Below the pieces are notes generated by a model, which was given only the letters and a program-made list of their open reading frames with translations, searched no databases and was not told the DNA's origin. Both the position numbers and the translations under genes were made by a program. Positions 44,651-55,092 of a stretch of DNA of 64,000 nucleotides are shown piece after piece. The stretch's first letter is position 1. Every line of letters begins with the position of its first letter. Where the stretch lies: assembly GCF_014633365.1 (NCBI RefSeq), contig NC_068346.1:36519191-36583190 (forward strand), given 5' to 3'. The DNA is from Diospyros lotus. Taxonomy: Eukaryota > Streptophyta > Magnoliopsida > Ericales > Ebenaceae.

Positions 44651-45114
44651 TTAAAATATTTTAAAAAGTCTAAAATAACGCTTCCAATAGATTTTTGAGC
44701 AAAATAGAATAAAATAATAATAATAATAATATCAGTTATAAAGCGTTATTCCTTTCAGACGCACCCACCCACAGGCAAAGCCAAGGGGAAGTGTATCAAT
44801 GCTATGCTGTGCATCTGAAAAGATAACTAGATAATATGAAATTGGTGGGAAAAGAAAGAATGAGAAATGGTGTCGGCCCGACGCGGTGATGAGCTGACTT
44901 GGTGGACTCATAGTCGGACTCCTTTCTAGGCCCTTCTGGGCCCACTGATTTTGGCCCTCCTTTAATGCATCAACTACCAGACAACCTCACGGTAGTTTAG
45001 TAATTTTAAAATTAATTTAATTAAAATTAATCATTACACCCTCTTTATTACTAATAATGATATATTAAATAATTTGCTCGAAAACCTTTTGAATTTTGAT
45101 TTTCAAAAAAATGC

Positions 45115-45541
45115 AGGGATTAATTTGGTGAAGAATAAGAGTTCAAGGGGGTGTTCCGAGGCAAAAACTCAAAGTTTTAAGGAGTGAAGTTTTATTTTTT
45201 ATCAAATTAATTTTGGTCTTTTTAGAAAGATACATGAATTAATTTGGTGAAGAATAAGAGTTCAAGGGGGTGTTCCGAGGCAAAAACTCAAAGTTTTAAG
45301 GAGTGAAATTTTATTTTTTATCAATTTAATCTTGGTCTTTTTAGAAAAATATAAGGATTAATTTGGCGAAAAATAAAAGTTCAAGGGGTGTTAGAGCCAA
45401 AAATTCAAAGTTTAAGGAGTGAAGTTTTAATTTTATCAAATTAATCTTGTTCTTTTAAAAAAATATATAAGGATTAATTTAGCAAAAAATAAAAGTTTAG
45501 GAGATGTTCGAGCCAAAAATTCAAAGTTTAAGGAGTATAGA
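45115..45541 (+). repeat. Tandem repeat, about 119-bp unit, 3.5 copies
   Basis: Units near 45116, 45236, 45355 and 45470 share GGATTAATTTGGTGAA, AGTTCAAGGGG, CAAAAACTCAAAGTTTTAAGG and TTATCAAATTAATYTTGGTC. The first two copies are nearly identical; later ones diverge and shorten. Confidence 0.85.
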
Positions 45542-45724
45542 ACAATTTGCTTAACCTAATTAGTAATGAAGGGTGTCATGGCAAATTTTAGAAAATTTAG
45601 AGAGTGATTAGACTAATTTTAATAATTCAGAAGTACTTGGGATAAATTGTTAAATTTTAGAAGATGTACAACTCATTTATTCTAAATAAATTCTAAAATA
45701 TCACATTTTATGTCAGAAATTTAG

Positions 45725-46210
45725 ATAAATTACACTTAACATCCTTCAAATTTGATATAAAAATAAAGATACCTTTTAACATTTGAGATGTGACACAAAC
45801 AATCTCATAACTTTATAAATCTACTTTCACTTTTCTCATATTATTAATTCATAGATGTTAAAATTTTGATATGATAAAATTATCTTTATATTTTCTCTCA
45901 CGTTCTTTATTTTCTTCTTATATGGTGAATTAGCTAAAATTTGGTTATCTGTCTATCTTTTTCTATACTTTGACGATGGTTTAATCATTAGCAAATTAAA
46001 AAAAAAAAGAAAAATATTGAAAAATTCTCAAACTCTAATAAGTCTAAAGACATCATAATAGAATAAAGATGAAGACGAAGAAAAATAAAATATAAGAGGT
46101 ATTTTTGTCATATTAGTAGTTTTAACAACCATATAGGAGAAGTATAGTTAGAGTTGTAAAAATAAAAAAATATTATTATCTCTCAAATGTTAAGGCTTTG
46201 TCTGGCATAT
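45725..46210. mobile_element. Diverged relative of the AKT2-intron inverted-repeat element
   Basis: Shares in order with 38829-39354: AAATTACACTTAACATCC, CATTTGAGATGTGA, TGGTGAATTAGCTAAAATTTG, GGTATTTTTGTCATATTA and CTCTCAAATGTTAAGG. The right terminus is eroded. Confidence 0.6.
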
Positions 46211-46862
46211 TTTATATATTTTTTATGTTAAAAGGAATGTATCAATGTATATTGGTAATTTAAATACTAATATTCACCTTTTTTATTTAATTTTTTGAGC
46301 GATACTCGAGATATGTTCTAGCAAAAGTTATAGACGTTTTTGATTTTTTTTAATAAATTTTGGCTAAAAAAAAAATAAAAATAATTTTTTGTTGTTTTGA
46401 GTTTTTTTTATAATTTTTTTTATTTTAAAAAAATATATTTTAAAAAATAACAAATAGAACGCGTTTTCAATATTTTAGAAAATCAAAAACTAAAAATGAC
46501 TTAAAATAACAAAAAGAGCGCAGTCTTAGATTCTTAAGATTTGATTGGAGATAAATTTGTTCGTTCATCTAAAGCTGTGGAGTAAGCAAACTGTAAGTTT
46601 TAGAGAGGGTAAGATAAGTTCAAGCCGAAGGTAATTTGTGATAGAGAGATCTCTCGAGTTTTTTACGTTATAAAAAAATTAATAATAGTATATTAATGCA
46701 CAATATTATATGAGTTTCAGATATGGGTGTGGAAATAGTATTTTAAAAAGTAATGTCACAAAGCACTCAAACCTAAGGATTGGGTGGGTTTGCAGTAGCC
46801 TGCAACCATAGTAGCTCCCATGATGCACGTAGAGTTACGTTGCCCCAATTGCAATGATTTGG

Positions 46863-46909
46863 ATGAGTATGGCGACGGCGATGGCGATGGCGATGGCGAT
46901 GGCGATGGC
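46863..46909 (+). repeat. GATGGC hexanucleotide microsatellite
   Basis: About six perfect GGCGAT units. They produce the Met-Ala and Ile-Ala runs in the open frames on both strands here. Confidence 0.9.
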
Positions 46910-47174
46910 TATTTCATCTGTAATGGGGACCCTCGCATCCACGAGAAGATTGGTGGAGAGAGAGAAGAGTGAGATTTCTGAGAGCGACGTTGCGATTTTT
47001 GAGATTTCGGAGCGAAGCTCAACCAAGCAAAAGGTGAAGATTCGTTCACACTCGCAACGTGCTTAATGCATCGTCAAACTAGCGCCTTAAGAAGAGAATC
47101 CAAGCACAGTTTTGCGTGTTTCCTTCTCCTGCTAGCGACAGGGATCCAGAGATTTGGTGTCGTTTTACGGGAAA

Positions 47175-47333
47175 ATGGGGAGATCTAATCAAGTTACGGT
47201 TAAGGAAGGATTTCTGAAGCATGGATTGAGATTGATTGCTTTTCTCCTCTTCCTTCTTCTTGCCCTTGCTGTTGCAGAGCTTCATCTCGGCCACATTTCT
47301 CGTCAATTTCGAAGATGCCGACCAGAGAAATGA
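47175..47333 (+). CDS. Short ORF with one predicted membrane segment, uncertain
   Basis: A 52-codon frame begins MGRSNQVTVKEGFLKHG and continues into a leucine-rich hydrophobic stretch (LIAFLLFLLLALAVAEL, residues about 21-37), then a basic tail ending RRCRPEK. The shape is that of a small single-pass membrane protein or the first exon of a secreted protein. I do not recognise it. Surrounding DNA (46800-47500) is less AT-rich than its neighbours, which could mark a captured gene fragment. No splice-consistent continuation was established. Confidence 0.25.
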   Translation: MGRSNQVTVKEGFLKHGLRLIAFLLFLLLALAVAELHLGHISRQFRRCRPEK

Positions 47334-47399
47334 AAATGAAGCTCTGTAACTACTACTTGGGGAATTTGAATTTGATCTCGAAACAGGTTCGCGGCCTCA

Positions 47400-49000
47400 A
47401 TTACTCCTTATCGAGAACTCCGTTAATATGTTTGTCTTTCAGTCAATGAATTGCTCGTTTGTCGTTGCTCCGTTTAGCTTCAATTGCCTAGTGATTTCCT
47501 TCCAATTAATATTATCATCTCTACACTCACTCCTTCCAAGAAAAAATCCATTGCTAGTTGGAAGTATTCCAATTAGATGCCCTTAACTACCACGTTAGGC
47601 TAAACACTAATGTTTTGTTAAATTGGCTAGCTGTCACTGAGAACTAGTTTGAATGGTAACTTGGTTAGATTGCAAGTGAGTTCACTTCACCAAAATAAAA
47701 CATGTGAATTCTAGGCGAGCAGTACCACCGAGGAGCCTAATCCAGTTTAGAATGTCTTGGAGAGGAAACCATTATGTCCATTGCCTGATTGGCTGGCTGA
47801 GATGACGCAGAAGTTGAAAGCGACAAATGTCTGCACTTGGGATAGTACTTGACCTATAGTCAGATTGGTCACAAATATCCTTGCTGCAACTAATTACGTA
47901 AGCTTGGGAAGCTCTTAATGAGATGTTATACCAGAGAGGACCCCTCTGTGTGATAAATATGTTAGTGGATGAGAGAACAAAATTAAAAGAAAGGATTAGT
48001 TCATACTTCGAGGGAGAAGTCTTGGAATCAACAATGAGGTTATTATTTTGTGTATCAAAAGTTATGGATTCAAGTCGTATAAATAAAAAAAAAAAACTGC
48101 AAGCATAAACAACTCTTTCTCAACCCTAGCCACGCGAAAAACCTCTTACAGTGGACAATTTAAGTCTATGTATTATACTTGCCGCCTTAACTGAGTCAAG
48201 TCTCAAGAAAGAGCTACTGGAGAATATCCATCATTGATTGACATGCTATTAATAAGATCAGTCTCAAGTATATATTTCTATACCAACTCGATCATATGTT
48301 GGACCAAATGGCTGATTCAAAATAATTCCCCAAGAGTACTGACTTGTGTAGTGGACAACCATCAAATTTGCTTTAGACCCGGTACAGAATGAAAGATTCC
48401 CTTTTAAGAGTCGAGATGCACTCTATGAGTAACCACTCATGCCCTTTGAGTTGTCCAACTTTAGCACAATATATCATCATACACCCTTTCATGCAAAAAC
48501 TTTTGGCGCAGAAAGTGTAGTACCGTAAAAAAATTAAACTTGGATGGTACCACAAAAAAATGTAGATTTGAGCAGAAATGCTAAATAGAACCATAAAAAG
48601 TTAAAACTTAGAAGTGCTCCTATTATGTGAAGACAGGGCTTTAACCAAGCCAACCAGGATGCGGTGAGCAAACACACCTTATCAGAATGCTGTGTAATCA
48701 GTGTAAAGCCCTCTCAGTAACGGCAGAAGACAAGTAATTATTTGAAAGAGAACAATTTAGCCTTGGCAAATAGGCACCAAGTTATGAGGTTTTCTTTTCA
48801 AATACAATATATGTACAAAATGTTCCTCAAACGGGGGAGGAGAGTGCAATCTTTCAATCAAGTTTGTTGGTTGCTGTCACTCCCCCAGCAGGCTATTTAC
48901 AGGAACCAAGAATTCAGATAGATTCTTCAACCAATCATCACAAGACAAATACCATACGTGCTAACCAATTTTTAGTAGACTCCAAAATCTTTAAAGAAAA
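47400..49000. other. Intergenic, nothing recognised
   Basis: No domain, RNA gene or bordered transposon recognised. The 61-73 aa frames at 47923-48108 (+) and 48373-48594 (-) have no family match. Confidence 0.45.
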
Positions 49001-49074
49001 AAACTTATGCACAAAAAAGCACCAAAACTAAAAGGTCTAGGATGTCTGGCTAGAGAGGGATGTCTGGCTAGTCA

Positions 49075-50165
49075 GGAAATGGTATCTGGATATCTAATCA
49101 ATATCCACTCCATGCAGAATGGAACAACCAAAATAAAAATTGGTATCTTCCAAATAATTAGTCAGTTCTAAGATTCCAAGATTTTAATATCTGGGCATCT
49201 AATGAATATCCTCTCCATGAAGAAACCATTGTTCGTCTTCTTGCCTCCCTGACACAAAATGGAACAACCGAATTAAAGATTGTAATCTTCCAAATAATTA
49301 GTCAGTTCTAAGATTCCAAAATTTTAATGTCTGGATATCTAATGATTATTCGCTCCATGTTAACGCAGCACGAAATAAAGGATTTCCAGCAAAATCTTCA
49401 AAACAAAGAAACTGGAATCCACCGGTGATAGGAGTAACAAAACTGGAATCCACCAGCAATTTGGTGTAAAACTCACAAAATAATTTCATTCAAAGTTAAC
49501 ATTAATGAAGAAGAGAACATGTTTAAATACTACTAACAACCCTAAACCCTAAAATAAACATAAAACTAAAAAGACAAAAATAGACATAAATTAAAATATT
49601 GTTTGACTAGTATTATAAATGCTATTTTGAGCTTGAGCCCCAAATTGGTCCTACATCAATCCCTTCCACCTCCGAAGAACTTGACCCCGAGCTATAATCT
49701 GGATAGAGAGGCTCATTATCTTCATGGAAGTCATACAAGTCTGCCACGTTGAAGGTACTAGATATTCCCATAGAAGCTGCCAGATCAAGAGTGTAGGCGT
49801 TGTTGTTGTAGGTACCAACGATAAATCTCCTCTTCCTTAGAAACACCATCACTGAATTCCTTTCCTGGAATTGTTTAGTCCGCTGGTGAGCATCTGCGGT
49901 AGCCTTATACTTTGCATTAGTCTTTTCTAACTTCTGCTTTACTTCCTCACGGACAGTAATCACATTTTCAGCCAAACGTTCAGCAGTTGTACCCTTACTG
50001 TGACCTTGGGATAGCTTCACAAAATCAACTACATGGTTGGGAACTTCATCACAAGTATATACCATTCTCTGTCTTGTTGCCTCCCTGACACAAAATGGAA
50101 CAACCTAAGTAAAGATTGGAATCTTCCAAATAATTAAGTCAGTTCTAGAATTCCACGGTTTCAAC
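49075..50165. repeat. Three copies of a short repeat around a gypsy remnant
   Basis: The block CACAAAATGGAACAACC...AATCTTCCAAATAATTA-GTCAGTTCTA occurs near 49115-49175, 49253-49320 and 50087-50150, two of them preceded by CTTGCCTCCCTGACA. The gypsy fragment lies between copies two and three, so it probably inserted into one unit of the array. Confidence 0.7.
49622..50065 (-). pseudogene. Ty3/gypsy polyprotein C-terminal fragment
   Basis: Minus-strand frame of 147 codons contains [66 protein letters not shown] and a Ser/Glu-rich end. This is the tail of a plant gypsy integrase/polyprotein. Compared with the family, the segment between VGTYN and the NAYTLDL motif is shortened (an internal deletion), and RT and the integrase core are absent. 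The 49360-49620 flank is AT-rich and may be LTR sequence. Confidence 0.8.
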
Positions 50166-50538
50166 ATTTTCCCCTCCTCCTAGGCTATCATATGAAGCAT
50201 GGCACCCACCTCCAAGTGTGTCTAACAGAACTTCTATTTGTTCATAACCATTTTCAATTCATTCCACATATAGGCTTGGAGTTAAAAAGTAAATTTCTCA
50301 AGTTTTCAACTGAACTGCATAAAGCAACGTAGAAAAATAGTTCCAAGACTGGTTTGTGCCCCCCATCAACCTCTTAGCCAAAGAGATCATAAACAATAAA
50401 AGCTGTCTCAGTTACCTGAGCATATCTCCAAAAACCAATTTGGGTCCACTTAATGTTGGTGATATGGCGAAGGTGTTCCCATCCCTGGAAAATGAAGGGT
50501 GTCCAAGGGGCATAGGCCTATCAGGAATTGCAGGAACT

Positions 50539-52353
50539 TTAATATCTCCTTCCAACATTTTTATTGCATCCAAAATCGTAGGCCTTAAGGGCCACCATCA
50601 CATGAGCACACAAAATCCCAACTTTCACAAATCTTTCCATTATAGCCTTTGGATTTGAATTTGCTGAATCTCCATTCACCAACAAAGAAGCATCTAAAAC
50701 CCCCTCTATTTTTCCTGCCTTCACTAGTGACCAAGCCCAATCTGTAATCAGAAATGCATCCAGTGATCCTGGGGAAGACAAATCAAGAGCTTTCCTTCCA
50801 CACATTATTTCCAAAACCACCACCCCAAAACTGTAAACATCACTCTTTCCAGTCAATTGCCCATAGAGTGCATATTCCGGGGCTAAGTAACCATGAGTAC
50901 CAGCCACTCTAGTGGTGAGATGAGACTGCCCTTCTCTGCTTTGCCTTGCCAATCCAAAATCTGCCACTCTAGCCCTCATCTCTGCATCCAACAGTATATT
51001 TGTGGACTTAATATCCCTATGATATATACCAGGCTTTACTCCATAATGAAGATAAGCAAGCCCTTTCGCCACATCCAAAATTATGTTCTTTCTTTGGGGC
51101 CATGTCAATGGTTGTTTCCTATTTGTGCTCCGATTCTTGGTCCAAAAGAGATGGTCATCAAGATTCCCATTTGGCATGTAATCATAAACAAGAAATCTCT
51201 GGCTCTCTTCATATTGCTCATCATCTTCCCCGGTTACACAACAACCCCTCAGGGGAACCAAATTCCTGTGCCGCAAATTGCTAATTATATCAACTTCATT
51301 GCAAAACTCCTCGTTCCCCTGAAAATCAGATTCTATCACCTTCTTAACAGCAACTACAGTCCCATCTTTCAAAGTTCCCTTATGCACCACCCCAAACCCA
51401 CCTCTCCCGATGAAATTCTTCTGCGAGAAGTTGTCAGTTGCCTTCGCAAGTTCATCAATCTTGAACCAAATTGAACCCGTATTCGGCCTCACTCTGGGCC
51501 TCGAACCCAACTCCTCCCCATCCAATCCATAACCAAGCTCAACACCATCCCTTTTCCTCCACCATTCCTTGTCCCAGCACAAGTACAGACCCACCAGCAC
51601 AGCCACCACCAACACGGCAACGCCGGCTCCAGTAAGGCCAAAAACAAGAGCCAAATGGGACTTACCAGACCCAGAATCGGCAGCAACTGAAAGCCCAAAA
51701 ATGCAAGAAACGGCCCCTGTGCTCTCGGGACCCAACTCATTCACAACACCAGCAGCATACAAGATTGAGAAGTGAAAGCAATCAGTGGCGTGAGATTTAT
51801 TACCGTCAATGGCGATTAGGCTGCCCTGAACCTGGAACCCGGCGGCGACGCAGGCGTCGCAGGCCGTCAAATCGGTGAGGTCCGGCCGGCAATCGGAGTC
51901 CAGAGAAGTGTTCGTTCCGAGCTTGGCAACCCAGTCGCGAGTGGATTCAATCGCCGCGCAAACATCGGGCGTGATCACGAACTGCCGAGGATCAAAGCAA
52001 ACAGAAGTGAGATGGGACGGCAAAGAGAGAACATGGAGACCGGACTGGAGGTCGGCGAGGCAAGCAACGGAGGTGCCGTAGTCGGGGAGGCGGAAGAGGG
52101 AGGTCCGCTTGAGGCGCTGAGCCAAGGCGATGCCGAAGAGGCTGAGGAGCGTTTGGCAACAGCGGGTTAAGTTGTTGGAGTTGCTGGCTGGGAACTCCGG
52201 GTTGCAGGTCTGGCAGTCGGAGACCGGCCACCGGACTTTCTGGACATAGCTCAGATCCATTGGGCATCGGGAAACGTTGGCGGTCGCCGGAGCTGGAGAA
52301 GAAGATGAGAGAGGAAGAAGAGAGAGAAGAACAATGAGCATAGCAAACTTCAT
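50539..52353 (-). CDS. SPARK-domain receptor-like kinase (At1g11050-like), C-terminal frameshift
   Basis: Single-exon plasma-membrane Ser/Thr kinase. I start it at 52353, where MKFAMLIVLLSLLPLSSSS forms a signal peptide; an in-frame ATG at 52476 would hide it. Layout (residues): signal 1-25; Cys-rich SPARK ectodomain 30-220 (CCQTLLSLFGIALAQ, ACDACVAAGFQVQ); membrane span 233-260; kinase from 308 with GRGGFG 316-321, Lys in VAVKK about 337, HRDIKSTN 445-452, DFG 465-467 and APE 491-493. All catalytic residues are present. After MVAL, an extra A in the sense TTAAGG (50585-50587) shifts the frame, giving an ending of KAYDFGCNK...; the family sequence (RPTILDA, MLEGDI, IPDRPMPLGHP) continues in the next frame to a stop at 50412-50414. 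The last part of kinase lobe subdomain XI is thus replaced. True mutation or sequencing error are both possible. Confidence 0.9.
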   Translation of the reverse strand: MKFAMLIVLLSLLPLSSSSPAPATANVSRCPMDLSYVQKVRWPVSDCQTCNPEFPASNSNNLTRCCQTLLSLFGIALAQRLKRTSLFRLPDYGTSVACLADLQSGLHVLSLPSHLTSVCFDPRQFVITPDVCAAIESTRDWVAKLGTNTSLDSDCRPDLTDLTACDACVAAGFQVQGSLIAIDGNKSHATDCFHFSILYAAGVVNELGPESTGAVSCIFGLSVAADSGSGKSHLALVFGLTGAGVAVLVVAVLVGLYLCWDKEWWRKRDGVELGYGLDGEELGSRPRVRPNTGSIWFKIDELAKATDNFSQKNFIGRGGFGVVHKGTLKDGTVVAVKKVIESDFQGNEEFCNEVDIISNLRHRNLVPLRGCCVTGEDDEQYEESQRFLVYDYMPNGNLDDHLFWTKNRSTNRKQPLTWPQRKNIILDVAKGLAYLHYGVKPGIYHRDIKSTNILLDAEMRARVADFGLARQSREGQSHLTTRVAGTHGYLAPEYALYGQLTGKSDVYSFGVVVLEIMCGRKALDLSSPGSLDAFLITDWAWSLVKAGKIEGVLDASLLVNGDSANSNPKAIMERFVKVGILCAHVMVALKAYDFGCNKNVGRRY

Positions 52354-52599
52354 CTTCTTCTTCCCTGTTTCTGAAAATCCTTCCCTGGTTTTGGGTTTAG
52401 ATGGACAGACACAGAGAAGGGTAGATGATTTGAGAGATGATAAGTACAGCAGACAACCATCAAAAGTCAAATTCAAAGCTGCCCTGGAGCTGGGGCTGGG
52501 GCTACTGGAGAGTAAGGAGAAAGACGAAGGAACGAACTTCCCGTTCCTTGTTCGTTGGGAAATTTGGAAAAATAGGGCTCTCGGTACTAAACTTTGAAA

Positions 52600-53440
52600 A
52601 AATAGGACACTTTGAATTTTTTTTTACAAAATTACTTTTTACAAAATTAAGATTGAGTTCTTTTTATTGTTATTTTTAATTTTTAATTTTTTAAAATAAT
52701 AAAAATACGTTCTATTCACTGTTTTTTAAAATATATTTTTAAAAATAAAAAAATTATAAAGAAAACTCAAAACAACCAAAAATTATTTTCAGTATTTTCA
52801 TCCAAAACAACCTCTAAACTCAAAATACATTTATTTATTTATTTATTCATATTTTATAATTGTAATGGAAAAAAATATTACAAAATTTATTAACTTGAAA
52901 ATGTATATATTTTTTTAATAATATATTAACATTAAATATTTATAATTTACTTAATAATCAAATTTATTGAATAAAATATCATTAAAAAAATATTTTCAAA
53001 ATTTCAAATAGAACACGTTTTTTAATTTTCTGTTTTGAAAAATAATTTTTTAAAATGATAAAGAGAACATGTTTTCAATTTTCTAAAAATAAACAATCAA
53101 AACAGAAAATTGAAAATGAATTCAAAATTCAAAACTGAAAATCGAAAAGCAAAAAGAACGCAGCCTAAGACTTTTGAAAATTATTTAGATAAAAATGCTC
53201 CCACTTTAAATCAGATCGTTTCAATCCACCGTTAATTTGCTATTTCTTCATCAATCGTCTTTTTCAAATCCATTATTATTTTTCCCTAAGTGTTATTGCT
53301 TTCGCACATCAATTGTCTTTTCTCCATGTAGGTATTTATTTATTTTCTTATCTTTGAAGAATTTGCTCAACAAATCTAAGGAGTTTGGGTGAGTTCAAGA
53401 TAGTTTATCCTCATTTTTGTTATTTTTTGAATGAAAAAGT
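52600..53440. other. AT-rich spacer upstream of the receptor kinase
   Basis: Holds the presumed kinase promoter (first 250 bp upstream of 52353) and then AT-rich repeats with TTTTAAAAT and AAAACAGAAAATTG motifs. Similar sequence occurs at 46380-46520. No gene is seen. Confidence 0.45.
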
Positions 53441-53519
53441 AATATATTTGTAAATGAAGTTGGCTCTAGTTCTTCATTCAGAAACTCGATTGATTTAGTG
53501 CAAAATATGTATTTCGCTA

Positions 53520-53880
53520 GTTTGAATATATATATCGGTTGATATATCGGCAATTTACGTTTTGACATATTTCAATCGATATAGGTTCAAACACAGAAAT
53601 ATTATGAAAAATGATTATATCAGTTTCAATATCGGTCATATAAGGATATATATCAACCGATATATAGGTTTCGAAAGGATGTGTATATACCGACATCGTT
53701 TCTCAACTGATTTATCGATAACTTGTTATCAGTTTAGCTCTTATGTAAACCGATATAAATTAACCGATATGACCTTACACAACTGACATTAAGAAACAAG
53801 TATAACTTAAACAATTGATATATTGTTATACTTACAGAACCGATATGTTTTTATTTAATTTAGAAATTGATTCAATATGA
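53520..53880. repeat. Cluster of ACCGATAT-type motifs
   Basis: More than a dozen TCGATATA / ACCGATAT / ATATCGGT words in both orientations in 360 bp, just before the transposase coding region. This could be a subterminal binding-site array of the Mutator element; that is inference. Confidence 0.6.
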
Positions 53881-55092
53881 TGTTGATGCGAAAGAATATA
53901 AATATGTGATCGATAAATGTAGGTCGATAATTAGTGTGGAGTCAAATTGCGTATTCGACCAATTGGTAAGTTCCTTATATAGCAAGTTCAATGTTAGTTC
54001 GACTGAGAAGTCAGTTGTGTTGAAATACAAGTTTAAGTAGTCGGATCTATTCGCACTTCCATGGGAGATTCATGATGATATAGATGTTGAGTATTTTTTA
54101 GTCGAATGCTCTCAGATATAGTCTAGGAGCGCATTATGTGTTGCTTTTTTAGACAAATTACAACATAATTTTGGTGTTAAAGAAGAGGTTGCAGAGAATA
54201 AAGTTTGCAGGGATTCTCCGGTGACATGCTTGGGCAGCGATAGTCCAATATCGTCGAAAGATGAGGTTAATTGCAATGATGTTGCAGATGAAAATGGTTA
54301 TGAAGATGTTAATTGGGATGATGTTGGACATGGGGTTGAATATGTTAATTGAGATGATGTTGGACATGGGTTGAAGATGTATTCAATGTTGATGATGTTA
54401 AAAATTTGGACAATATCAATGCAAAGGTTGGTGATTGTGCTGAGCAGCCTAGTTTGCTCTCATCTTTGAGATTATCAAGATTTAATTTGGGAATATCGTT
54501 GGCGGTGTCAGAAGTTGAGATGAACCAAATTTTTGTGTCAAAATCAAAATTGCATAAACGAATGAGTTTGTTGGCTTTGAAGAAGAATTATGAATACAAA
54601 GTGGTCAAGTCAACTAAAAATGTATTGTACATGGACTGTAAGAACTGTGATTGTAAATGGCGATTGAAAGCAGCCATGCTTGGCACTTCTTTTAGTTGGA
54701 GAATCAGGAAATATGTAAATATTCATTCATGTCCATCTTCAATAATGCATTGTGATCATTATCAAGCGAAGAGCAGAGTAATTGGTTCTTATATACAAAC
54801 CAATTTCGAGGATGTTAAACGTATTTATAAGGCTACGAACATTGGTGACGATTTTCGCAAGGACTTTGGGGTCAACATAAGTTATGATAAGACATGGTGA
54901 TCGCGGGAAAAGGCTTTGGACATGATTAGGGGGGTGCGGAGAAATCATTCTAATTGCTTCCATCTTATCTATACATATTGAAGTTGAATAACCACGAGAC
55001 TATTGCAGAATTCAAGAGTAACAGTAGCAACATATTTCATAGCAAGATGTGGCCCGTTATTGCAGTCGATGCTTGTTTTCTCAAGGGTAAGT

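Noticed and set aside
43850..45541. CRISPR-like or satellite-RNA array
   Set aside because: Repeats are long, diverged and contiguous, with no short conserved repeat and unique spacers; the host is a plant.
46835..47066. ORFs with Met-Ala or Ile-Ala runs
   Set aside because: They come from the GATGGC microsatellite; flanking residues show no conserved domain.
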